The notes beneath the pieces are model-generated. The model searched no databases. It was not told the DNA's origin and saw nothing but the letters and a program-made list of their open reading frames with translations. From the NCBI GenBank assembly GCA_033809415.1, contig JAPXLT010000112.1, forward strand, positions 1 to 13,676: a stretch of DNA of 13,676 nucleotides, read 5' to 3'. The position numbers and the translations under genes are program-made. This stretch comes from JAQVUB01 sp033809415. GTDB taxonomy: Bacteria > Verrucomicrobiota > Lentisphaeria > Oligosphaerales > Oligosphaeraceae. This document shows, one piece after another, positions 7,453 through 13,560 of this stretch; the stretch's first letter is position 1, and the number at the start of each line of letters is the position of its first letter.

Positions 7453-7545
7453 TTATTATTGCTGAGTTGGCGAAAAACGACACAATGGAGGTTATTCAAC
7501 CTAAAAAAAGCAGTTGACTTTTTCCATTGATCGGCAATCAGAATC
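7453..7545. other. Downstream spacer of the AraC gene
   Basis: The AraC stop is followed by AT-rich DNA with a weak AGGTT-ATTC-AACCT hairpin (about 7490-7503). It has no T-run on the coding side, so no convincing terminator is seen. No gene is visible. Confidence 0.3.
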
Positions 7546-7668
7546 TTTTTTTGTCCACGGAAAGCACGGAAAACGCGGAAAATTTTGTAGGGTTGCTGCT
7601 TTGACGGATGGGATTGCTCTGGTGAAGTTCTTGTGTGCCTAGGTCGGCTTTACGCAATTGCGCCGGCG
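7546..7668. repeat. Dispersed mosaic repeat, copy A
   Basis: This copy begins T5-GTCCACGGAAAGCACGG and includes TTTTGTAGGGTTGCTGCTT. It is followed by a segment (TTGCTCTGG, then TTCTTG, then a GCGCCGGCGGC end) that aligns base by base with 13438-13560. The core also occurs at 10067-10123. Reading frames through it give strings such as VFSVLSVDKK, which are spurious. After it, 7669-7700 has further GCCGG-rich inverted sequence. Confidence 0.85.
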
Positions 7669-7721
7669 GCTCGCCGGCATGAAGCCGGCTTTCCTCTTCC
7701 ATCATCGAAAACTCAAAAAAG

Positions 7722-7803
7722 TTTCTCAAAAATGAGAAAGAGCTTCAAGACCAGAAACTTGTGCATCTTTTTTTTGAAAATCTTCCGCAAAAAAGAAGAT
7801 TTT
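7722..7803. repeat. Two adjacent perfect hairpins
   Basis: The first is TTTCTCA-AAAA-TGAGAAA (7722-7739). The second is AAAATCTTC (7777-7785) with GAAGATTTT (7795-7803), loop 9 nt, preceded by T8. Both are perfect short stems in otherwise non-coding DNA. A weak bidirectional terminator is possible. Confidence 0.5.
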
Positions 7804-7823
7804 ATGGAAGAAGTACTGAAGAC

Positions 7824-8068
7824 CCATGTTTACCAACATGGCAGGGCGTTTTCATTCTCTTAACCACGTCGGGAAATGTCTCGTTTTTTTAATGGACAGG
7901 GACACGATGGACGCGATGGACGTCATGGACACAAATGGACGCATCTTTATGGACAGGATGGACACGTACAGCAGGTGACGTCTTTGAACCTGTCCATTCG
8001 TCCATCAAACGGAAAGTCCATCGTGTCCATTCTTGTCCCTGTCCATGAAAATGAATGAAAACACCCTG
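7824..8068. repeat. Nested inverted repeat with GGAC/GTCC array inside
   Basis: The outer arms CAGGGCGTTTTCATTC (7842-7857) and GAATGAAAACACCCTG (8053-8068) are inverted copies with one mismatch. Each arm is bordered by a small hairpin: CCATGTT-TACC-AACATGG at 7824-7841 and CCCTG/CAGGG after 8064. Inside, 7892-8046 is built from GATGGAC-like units on the left and their complement GTCCAT on the right. Perfect inner pairs are ATGGACAGGGACA (7892-7904) with 8034-8046, and GACACGATGGAC (7901-7912) with 8016-8027. The whole could fold into a long imperfect hairpin or cruciform. It does not encode a protein. Confidence 0.8.
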
Positions 8069-8202
8069 GACCAACACAGGGAACGGCATGAACTTTACAA
8101 TACTTTGAAAACAAATGGATTAGGATAAAAAATCAGTACGGACTTCTCTCCGTGATGGTTCTTTTGTTTGCATGGAAACCAGCAATTGTTTTTTTATGGA
8201 AT

Positions 8203-8252
8203 ACATTAAAACCATGAGTAATGCTGTGTAACATTAAACCGTAAGTTATGCT
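8203..8252 (+). promoter_or_regulatory. Direct repeat over the methyltransferase start
   Basis: Two imperfect copies of a 22- to 23-bp sequence lie at 8203-8225 and 8231-8252, 28 bp apart. Each begins ACATTAAA and ends GT(A/T)ATGCT. The second copy covers the methyltransferase ATG (8248-8250). The position suits an operator for autorepression by the helix-turn-helix fused to the methyltransferase. The repeat is seen directly; binding is inferred. Confidence 0.5.
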
Positions 8253-9516
8253 ACGAATGAAGAATCCCAGTTGCAACGAATATTTTAGTATTGCCGAGGT
8301 GGCGGACATGCTCTCTGTCTCGAAAGAGACCTTGAGGCGGTGGGATGCGAATGGAAAGCTTCTTCCTGTTCGTCACCCTATTAACAATTACAGAGTCTAT
8401 CACAGAGATCAGCTGCTTGTTTTCGATGAGGCAAAACTGATGTTTAATACGCTCTGGGATGACGAAATGAAAACCAAGCCCAAAAGACGGTATACGGATA
8501 TAGAACTATTTGCCGGGGCAGGCGGCTTGGCATTAGGCTTGGAGAAAGCAGGATTCGAGCATGTTGCCTTGAATGAAATTATGCCTGATGCTTGCAGCAC
8601 ACTTCGCAAAAATCGTCCTCATTGGAATGTCCTGGAGGGCGATGTGGCGCAAATTTCCTTTGAAAAATATAAGGGCAAAGCGGATATGGTTTCAGGTGGC
8701 TTTCCATGTCAGGCTTTTTCATACGCCGGGAAAAAGCTGGGTTTCGAGGATACACGCGGAACACTGTTTTTTCAGTTTGCCAGAGTAGTCAAGGAAGTGC
8801 AACCTAAAATTTTTCTTGGTGAAAATGTCAGAGGTTTACTTGAGCACGATGAAGGAAGAACCATGGCAACCATCAAGAACGTCATCAACGAACTTGGATA
8901 TACTCTTGTCGAGCCGCATTTCCTGAAGGCCATATTCTATATGGTTCCGCAAAAAAGAGAAAGGCTATTCCTGGTTGGGATCAGGAATGATCTGGCGGAT
9001 AAACTTCAATTCAGATGGCCTTCCCCATATAAACGCATCCTGACAGTGCGAGACGCCTTGAAGGCTGGTGTCTTATATCCTACGGACGTGCCGGATTCGC
9101 CCGGACAAAAGTATCCTAAGAGAAAACAAGAAATATTGTCTTTGGTTCCTCAAGGGGGATATTGGAGAGATCTGCCGGAGGAAATTCAGAAGGAATATAT
9201 GAAGGGGTCTTTTTATCTTGGTGGTGGAAAAACAGGAATGGCCAGAAGGCTTTCCTGGGATGAACCGAGCCTGACGTTGACATGCGCACCCGCTCAAAAA
9301 CAGACAGAACGCTGTCATCCGGAAGAAACACGCCCCTTGACGACACGTGAATACGCCAGGATACAAACCTTCCCGGATGATTGGGAATTCCAAGGAAAAA
9401 TGAATAGCGTATATAAACAAATAGGAAATGCAGTCCCGGTAAACTTGGCATATGCAATGGGACGCGCCCTCGTAAGAATGCTCAACAACTTGAAGCCGCA
9501 ATTGCAATTTACCTAA
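8248..9516 (+). CDS. C5-cytosine DNA methyltransferase with fused N-terminal HTH
   Basis: This 422-residue enzyme transfers methyl from S-adenosylmethionine to cytosine C5 in a specific DNA site. Residues 12-60 are a MerR/excisionase-type winged helix (YFSIAEVADMLSVSKETLRRW, then YRVYHRDQL). The methyltransferase motifs follow in order: I, ELFAGAGGLALGLEKAGF (86-103); IV, GGFPCQAFS with catalytic Cys154; VI, ENVRGL (Glu192); VIII, QKRERLF (236-242); a target-recognition region with GGGKTGMARRLSWDEPSLTL; and X, IGNAVPVNLA (about 392-401). All catalytic motifs look intact. The recognition site cannot be read from sequence. A vsr gene follows after 51 bp and no restriction enzyme is present, so this resembles an orphan Dcm/Vsr-type pair or a restriction-modification remnant. 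The start lies within a direct repeat, suggesting self-regulation. ATG at 8257 is an alternative start; neither has a strong ribosome binding site. Confidence 0.95.
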   Translation: MLRMKNPSCNEYFSIAEVADMLSVSKETLRRWDANGKLLPVRHPINNYRVYHRDQLLVFDEAKLMFNTLWDDEMKTKPKRRYTDIELFAGAGGLALGLEKAGFEHVALNEIMPDACSTLRKNRPHWNVLEGDVAQISFEKYKGKADMVSGGFPCQAFSYAGKKLGFEDTRGTLFFQFARVVKEVQPKIFLGENVRGLLEHDEGRTMATIKNVINELGYTLVEPHFLKAIFYMVPQKRERLFLVGIRNDLADKLQFRWPSPYKRILTVRDALKAGVLYPTDVPDSPGQKYPKRKQEILSLVPQGGYWRDLPEEIQKEYMKGSFYLGGGKTGMARRLSWDEPSLTLTCAPAQKQTERCHPEETRPLTTREYARIQTFPDDWEFQGKMNSVYKQIGNAVPVNLAYAMGRALVRMLNNLKPQLQFT

Positions 9517-9567
9517 GGCTTGACGATCAAAGCCAAGTTTTTGTCAATGAACAGGGAATGACTTTTC

Positions 9568-9978
9568 ATGGACACCCTCACCCCTGAGCAGCGCAGTGCG
9601 ATTATGAGCCGGATCCGGTCAAAGGATACAAAGCCGGAGATGGTGGTGCGGCGTCATCTGCATGCTTTGGGTTTTCGTTATCGCCTGCACGTTTCAAAAC
9701 TGCCGGGGCATCCGGACATTGTCCTGCCCAAGTGGCGTACGGTCGTCTTCGTCAACGGTTGTTTCTGGCATCGGCACGAGGGGTGCAAGATTGCCACCAT
9801 GCCCAAATCCAATGTGGAGTTCTGGACGGCAAAGTTCCAGCGGAATGTCGAGCGTGACGCCAAGGGACAAGCAGCACTTAAGGCGGCAGGCTGGAAGGTA
9901 ATTGTGATCTGGGAATGCGAACTAAAAAAACATATTCATCTTCTGGCAGACGAAATAAAATCGCCCAGGCAGTCCTGA
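9568..9978 (+). CDS. vsr: Very short patch repair endonuclease (Vsr)
   Basis: This 136-residue protein is a full-length Vsr. The enzyme nicks beside T:G mismatches that arise when 5-methylcytosine deaminates within the partner methyltransferase's site, starting repair back to C:G. The N-terminus MDTLTPEQRSAIMSRIRSKD is the family start. The active site segment reads GHPDIVLPKWRTVVFVNGCFWHRHEGC. Asp50 corresponds to the metal-binding Asp of the E. coli enzyme and His68 to its catalytic His. His70, Cys73 and Cys117 (in IWECEL) fit the structural zinc ligands. It lies 51 bp behind the cytosine methyltransferase on the same strand and is preceded by AGGGA at 9553-9557. A weak GGCTT/AAGCC hairpin lies in the gap, so the pair is probably one transcript with possible attenuation. 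Confidence 0.96.
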   Translation: MDTLTPEQRSAIMSRIRSKDTKPEMVVRRHLHALGFRYRLHVSKLPGHPDIVLPKWRTVVFVNGCFWHRHEGCKIATMPKSNVEFWTAKFQRNVERDAKGQAALKAAGWKVIVIWECELKKHIHLLADEIKSPRQS

Positions 9979-9987
9979 AATCCTTGG

Positions 9988-10015
9988 AATGGGCTGACGC
10001 ACACAACCCATTTTT
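9988..10015 (+). terminator. Possible terminator after vsr
   Basis: AATGGG (9988-9993) pairs with CCCATT (10007-10012) and runs into T5. The stem is short and the loop long, so it is weak. The same ACAACCCATTTTT sequence recurs in the mosaic repeats at 10061 and 13431, so it may be repeat DNA serving as a terminator. Confidence 0.35.
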
Positions 10016-10123
10016 AACAACGAAAAGACACGAAAAGGCTTGGCGCGGACTGATCGCCCGCAACCCATTTTTTGTCCACGGAAAACTCGGAAAATTTGTA
10101 GGGTTGCTGCTTTGACGGATGGA
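10012..10123. repeat. Dispersed mosaic repeat, copy B
   Basis: The 5' module (TTTAACAACGAAAAGACACG, then GGCTTGGCG and a GCGGxCTGATCGCCCGC stem) matches 13384-13431. The next module (CAACCCATTTTTTGTCCACGG, then TTTGTAGGGTTGCTGCTT) matches copies A and C. The copy ends at about 10123 where the similarity to A and C stops, so it is shorter than they are. Confidence 0.85.
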
Positions 10124-10155
10124 ATGGCACGCGAATTTGTGATCTGGTCTATTGG

Positions 10156-10226
10156 TTTCTCCGACTGATCAGTCGGATCGGACGGATCGGACGGATCAAG
10201 TAGATCGGACGGATCGGACGGAGAAA
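10156..10226. repeat. GGATCGGAC tandem array inside an inverted repeat
   Basis: TTTCTCCG (10156-10163) and CGGAGAAA (10219-10226) are perfect inverted ends. Between them are a perfect 16-bp palindrome, CCGACTGATCAGTCGG (10161-10176), and 9-bp units GGATCGGAC at 10175, 10184 and 10211 with a degenerate stretch in the middle. No coding potential is seen. Confidence 0.8.
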
Positions 10227-10392
10227 AAAGACAGGAATTGGCAGTACCTTAAAAGGTCTGTATACCAATGACTTGGAGCTTTCTTTTCAGAAAAATCTTT
10301 CTGAAAAAACAAGAAGTTTGAAGATAGTAACACGAACCATAATAATGCATAGTGGGAAAGTCTCCTCGTCCAGTTCTTTTTAATGCAAGAAT
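10227..10392. other. Non-coding spacer
   Basis: No gene is visible. The DNA is A/T-rich, with a CAGAAAAATCTTTCTG hairpin at about 10288-10303 (CAGAAA/TTTCTG). It shows loose similarity on the opposite strand to the hairpin region near 7750-7800, too weak to claim as a repeat. Confidence 0.35.
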
Positions 10393-10645
10393 GTAATGCC
10401 TCAGTCTTCTGTAGTACAAGGTTTAGGGGAATGGGGTGCGTAGTGCGGGGTGCGTAGTGCGTTGGGAACGGGTGCAGGGGGGGGCGCAGGTTTAAAAAGT
10501 AGCGCAACCGTCCCGGTTGTGATTATTCTGACTGTCGTGGGGTGCGGGGGATGTCCTTGCCCCGTCCACACCGTCCACACCGTCCACCACGTCTGACCCG
10601 CACCACGCACCACGCACTACGCACTACAGAAGACTGACACATTAC
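10393..10645. repeat. 23-bp inverted repeat enclosing low-complexity arrays
   Basis: The arms 10393-10415 (containing CAGTCTTCTGTAGT) and 10623-10645 are inverted copies matching at 21 of 23 positions. Inside are a 14-bp unit GGGGTGCGTAGTGC twice (10433-10460), a G8 run, a 9-bp unit CCGTCCACA three times (10562-10588), and 7-bp units GCACCAC, GCACCAC, GCACTAC, GCACTAC (10600-10627). The GTGCGTA units on the left are complementary to the GCACTAC units on the right. Open frames here are artefacts of repetition. Confidence 0.85.
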
Positions 10646-10692
10646 GCAAGAATTGAGTTGACGAGAGTCGTTCAGTGGGATTTTCTGGAAAA

Positions 10693-10710
10693 ATAGCATA
10701 TGTGTGCTAT
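10693..10710. promoter_or_regulatory. Perfect 18-bp dyad upstream of the promoter
   Basis: ATAGCA-TATGTG-TGCTAT is a 6-bp inverted repeat with a 6-bp spacer. Its right edge lies 18 bp before the predicted -35 box of the second pseudopilin gene. It could be an operator. This is inferred from position only. Confidence 0.35.
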
Positions 10711-10728
10711 AAAACAGCGTTTTTGTGA

Positions 10729-10757
10729 TTGTTTCTATCTGAAATTTATGGTATAAT
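10729..10757 (+). promoter_or_regulatory. Sigma70-type promoter for the pseudopilin/rhamnosidase unit
   Basis: The -10 box TATAAT (10752-10757) is perfect and preceded by TGG, giving an extended -10. A weak -35, TTGTTT (10729-10734), lies at 17-bp spacing. Transcription would begin near 10764, leaving a leader of about 70 nt before the ATG at 10837. Confidence 0.6.
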
Positions 10758-10836
10758 ATAAAAAGTAAACACATTTTTTGTAAGCAGTGAATCGTATTTC
10801 AGGTGCCCAACCTTGAAACAAAGGAGGAACAGAATC

Positions 10837-11571
10837 ATGAAGAAGCGTGAGTTTACCTTGATCGAATTGCTGGTCGTCATTGCCATCATCGCCATTCTTG
10901 CGTCGATGCTGCTGCCGGCCTTGGGCAAGGCTCGGGAAAAAGCCCGTTCGGCTAGCTGCATCAATAACCTGAAGCAAATAGGAATGGGTTTTATGCTCTA
11001 TGCCGGCGACAACAAGGATTGGCTGCCCCTTTCTCCCTATATGGTGACAAACAATCCTGATCAAGGTTCCGCCAGCCGTGCTCGTCACAGATCGCTCACT
11101 GCAGATTATTACGTTCCTGATATGCTGTTGGAGCAGGGCTATCTCGGTGGCACTCCCAAGACGCAGGCGGATAAGGACAACCTGGCGCGCAAACTCCTCA
11201 AATGTCCCAGTGATTCCAAAGCCTTCACTGATTTTTCGACTAGTACCGGTGACCACCTTGCTACCAGTTATCTGTTCAATGTCTTTAACAACAATTCCAG
11301 CTATATGCCTGGAGCGAAGTATGACAAGACCCGCGGGCGCTGCTTGCTGAGCCGCGATGATCCCGGCAATGCGATTGTGGGAGATATCGCCTGGCCAAAG
11401 AGCTCTTGGATTTCTGGCTACAAGGCGACGCACAATCCAAACAGGTTCAATGTCTTCCACCTGGGCGGACATGTGAAGACGCATGCTGTGCCTATGGGTC
11501 ATGTTGGCGTGGACGCTTGGTACAACCTGGCACTCTGGTTTGATGAAAAGGGTGGCATGTACCCTAACTAA
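10837..11571 (+). CDS. Type II secretion-like pseudopilin (second copy)
   Basis: The protein has 244 residues from the ATG at 10837, which follows a strong AAAGGAGG (10820-10827). An in-frame ATG at 10813 is less likely because it precedes that site. The N-terminus MKKRE-FTLIELLVVIAIIAIL is the prepilin cleavage and methylation motif, followed by ASMLLPALGKAREKARSASC. The first 50 residues are almost identical to the pseudopilin at 5838-6563, while the soluble domains differ. The C-terminus holds THNPNRFNVFHLGGH, an H-x9-GG form where the family usually has DG. The residue before the cleavage site is Glu instead of Gly. It leads a unit with the rhamnosidase-like gene 245 bp downstream. It is probably exported and assembled or anchored by a type II secretion or type IV pilus-like machine; its specific job is unknown. 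Confidence 0.9.
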   Translation: MKKREFTLIELLVVIAIIAILASMLLPALGKAREKARSASCINNLKQIGMGFMLYAGDNKDWLPLSPYMVTNNPDQGSASRARHRSLTADYYVPDMLLEQGYLGGTPKTQADKDNLARKLLKCPSDSKAFTDFSTSTGDHLATSYLFNVFNNNSSYMPGAKYDKTRGRCLLSRDDPGNAIVGDIAWPKSSWISGYKATHNPNRFNVFHLGGHVKTHAVPMGHVGVDAWYNLALWFDEKGGMYPN

Positions 11572-11816
11572 TCCGTATCTTCATTGAGAATATTTTCGGG
11601 TTGAAAATCGCTGTGTATGCCTGCCGCCAATATGCGGGCTTCCATAGCAGCAACAATACGAAAGATTGCGTTTTTTCGCGCACCACAAGGCAAATTGCTG
11701 AAACGATTGTGGCCTCTTGGCAGTAAGGATCATCCCGTGAAAGAGTACCGCTGGACAAACACGGGGCCCCGTACGGTACTCTTTGAAATCTTGGACAAAT
11801 AAAGTAGATTAACACA
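11572..11816. other. Spacer between pseudopilin and rhamnosidase-like genes
   Basis: No convincing gene is seen. A 61-codon ATG frame at 11617-11802 lacks a ribosome binding site and resembles nothing known. The main structure is the hairpin at 11740-11784, listed separately. The rhamnosidase start has only a weak upstream purine stretch. Confidence 0.4.
11740..11784 (+). promoter_or_regulatory. 11-bp perfect inverted repeat ahead of rhamnosidase gene
   Basis: AAAGAGTACCG (11740-11750) pairs perfectly with CGGTACTCTTT (11774-11784). The 23-nt loop itself contains the perfect palindrome ACGGGGCCCCGT (11761-11772). It lies 32 bp before the ATG at 11817. It could be an RNA attenuator or processing hairpin, or a protein operator. 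It lacks a T-run, so it is not a classical terminator. Confidence 0.55.
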
Positions 11817-13349
11817 ATGCGCAAAAAGATAGTAGAAATGACAGGCTCCGCCAGCGACGGACACGTTTTTTTCGATTTTGGGAAGGCTGCCTATGCCCAG
11901 CTGGAATTGGAGCTGGACGGACGCACCCAGGACTTGGTGCAAGTGGTAATTAGCGAATATGCTGAGAATAACAAGGCAGTCCATACCACAGGCTGGCGTA
12001 CCTTCAAGATCGATAATTTCCGCATCATGCCGGATAAGAAAGTCTATCGTTTCTCCATCCCTGTGCACTGCGGCGCATATGGAGGTTTTCCGCACGTTGA
12101 GACACCTGCCGAGTTCGGCGGGGAGGTGGCGATCTTCCGCTATGTCGAGGTGAATCACTACCATGGTCCGGTGACCGTTCGGCGCATTGAATTCTACAAC
12201 GATGCGCCTGAGGATGCGGCGGCATTCGAATCGTCAAACGCGAAGCTTGATCAGGTCTGGGACTTTTGCAAATATTCGATCCTGGCGACCTCGATTTTCC
12301 CCTGTTATGTTGATGGTGAACGTGAGCGGATGCCGTACGAGGGAGATGCCTATATTACGGAACTAAGCCATTTCTGCTGTGGTGCCGACTATTCAATCGC
12401 CGAAAACACGATCGATCACTTTATGGCGCATGGAGACAAAACCTGGCCGACCGAATGGCTGCTGGTAACCCCTTTCCTAGTACGGAATTTCCTTCTTTAT
12501 TCCGGCAAGAAAAAGCCGTTCGAGCGATGGCTGCCAGCGTTAGGTACCAAGACTTTGCCGAATATGTGCCGCAAAGATGGGCTGCTGGTACCAATCAAGC
12601 CGGTGACGGACATCGTCGACTGGCCGGAAACCTGTCGGGACGGCTATGAGTTTGGCGAAACCAATTTCGTGCCGAATGCCTTTCGCTATGGCGCTCTGCT
12701 TGTAATGCATGATTTGACGGGGGATGACTCCTACGCTAGGATTGCTGCGGATCTGAAGGCGACTTTGCGCAGGACGATGATGAAAAACGGTTTTTTCGTC
12801 GATAATCCCGGCTCTTCCCATACAGGTTTGCATACGGCAATGTTCGCGTTGCGCTTTGGTCTGGCCGAAAGCGATGAGATTGCGCGCCATCAGGCGATCA
12901 TCCGTGATCGTGGAATGCGCTGCAGCGTCTATGGCGCACAGTTCCTGCTCGAGGCATGTTTCGAGAATGGGCTGGACGACTTGGGTGTGAAGCTGATGTC
13001 CGATGATGGTATTTGCTCTTGGATGAATATGATGCGCTGCGGCTCGACAGTGACGATGGAATGCTGGGACAACTCCCTGAAGCCCAATCAAGACTGGTCG
13101 CATCCTTGGGGATCGGCGCCCGCCAACATCATTCCACGCTATGTGGTCGGCGTGCGGCCAACGGCACCGGGTTTTGAGAAGTTCGTGGTGAAGCCATCAC
13201 ATGCTGCCCCGGGACGCTTCTTCCTGCGCCAACCGACTCCGTTCGGAGCCATCGAAGTGCACAAGGAAAAAGAAAAGGTGCAGGTGACATTGACGGGAAC
13301 AGACCGCAAATTGTCAGAGATAGCTCCTGGCGAATATTGTGTGGACTAA
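11817..13349 (+). CDS. GH78 alpha-L-rhamnosidase-like glycoside hydrolase
   Basis: The protein has 510 residues. Residues 10-130 form a beta-sandwich that starts with HVFFDFGKAAYAQLELEL, as in the domain preceding the catalytic barrel of GH78 enzymes. Residues 135-440 are the (alpha/alpha)6 barrel. The family catalytic segment reads DGERERMPYEGDAYI, with Glu170 as the likely general acid and Asp176 conserved. The second catalytic region, TVTMECWDNS then DWSHPWGSAPA, offers Glu415 as general base and His429. A short C-terminal beta domain follows. GH78 enzymes release alpha-L-rhamnose from glycosides and pectic or host glycans by inversion. No signal peptide is seen, and the N-terminal carbohydrate-binding domains found in many relatives are absent, so it is either a short cytoplasmic form or 5'-truncated. 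It follows a pseudopilin gene on the same strand. Exact substrate is unknown. Confidence 0.85.
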   Translation: MRKKIVEMTGSASDGHVFFDFGKAAYAQLELELDGRTQDLVQVVISEYAENNKAVHTTGWRTFKIDNFRIMPDKKVYRFSIPVHCGAYGGFPHVETPAEFGGEVAIFRYVEVNHYHGPVTVRRIEFYNDAPEDAAAFESSNAKLDQVWDFCKYSILATSIFPCYVDGERERMPYEGDAYITELSHFCCGADYSIAENTIDHFMAHGDKTWPTEWLLVTPFLVRNFLLYSGKKKPFERWLPALGTKTLPNMCRKDGLLVPIKPVTDIVDWPETCRDGYEFGETNFVPNAFRYGALLVMHDLTGDDSYARIAADLKATLRRTMMKNGFFVDNPGSSHTGLHTAMFALRFGLAESDEIARHQAIIRDRGMRCSVYGAQFLLEACFENGLDDLGVKLMSDDGICSWMNMMRCGSTVTMECWDNSLKPNQDWSHPWGSAPANIIPRYVVGVRPTAPGFEKFVVKPSHAAPGRFFLRQPTPFGAIEVHKEKEKVQVTLTGTDRKLSEIAPGEYCVD

Positions 13350-13353
13350 AGGG

Positions 13354-13380
13354 TGCAGGGGGCAGGGGGCAGGGGCAGGG
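13354..13380. repeat. GGGGGCA tandem array (right copy)
   Basis: Three to four units of GGGGGCA, one shortened to GGGGCA, begin five bases after the rhamnosidase stop codon. The motif equals that at the left edge of the window. The G-runs give G-quadruplex potential on the plus strand. Confidence 0.85.
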
Positions 13381-13383
13381 ATT

Positions 13384-13560
13384 TTTTAACCACGAAATAC
13401 ACGAACAGGCTTGGCGTGGGCTGCCGCCCACAACCCATTTTTTGTCCACGGAAAGCACGGAAAGCGCGGAAATTTTGTAGGGTTGCTGCTTCGAAGGATG
13501 AGCTTGCTCTGGCGAAATTCTTGCGTGTCAAGACCGATTTTACGTAATCGCGTCGGAGGC
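13384..13560. repeat. Dispersed mosaic repeat, copy C
   Basis: This is the most complete copy. Module 1 (TTTAACCACGAAATACACG, then GGCTTGGCG) leads into a perfect hairpin GTGGGC-TGCC-GCCCAC (13416-13431) and AACCCATTTTTTG, which also resembles a terminator for the rhamnosidase gene. Module 2 (GTCCACGGAAAGCACGG, then TTTTGTAGGGTTGCTGCTT) and module 3 (TTGCTCTGG to GTCGGAGGC) align with copy A. Confidence 0.87.

Noticed and set aside
7633..7863. 76-codon plus-strand frame after mosaic repeat copy A
   Set aside because: It crosses repeat DNA and two hairpins; the lysine- and phenylalanine-rich product reflects A/T-rich composition. No start signal is seen.
7892..8046. GGAC/GTCC units considered as a CRISPR array
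   Set aside because: The units are 6-10 bp with almost no spacers, invert half-way through, and no cas genes are nearby.
10196..10774. Overlapping minus-strand frames in the low-complexity region
   Set aside because: They read through tandem arrays (WTVWTVWTG, APRTTHP-like strings) and have no ribosome binding sites or stable frame.
10735..11502. 255-codon minus-strand frame opposite the second pseudopilin
   Set aside because: It mirrors the pseudopilin coding sequence; the histidine- and isoleucine-rich product is typical of a shadow frame.
11617..11802. 61-codon frame between pseudopilin and rhamnosidase-like gene
   Set aside because: It has no ribosome binding site, no recognisable family, and its last third is the hairpin at 11740-11784. 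A real small protein is not excluded but cannot be supported.
12540..13103. 187-codon minus-strand frame within the rhamnosidase-like gene
   Set aside because: It is the antisense shadow of the conserved GH78 barrel and has no ribosome binding site.
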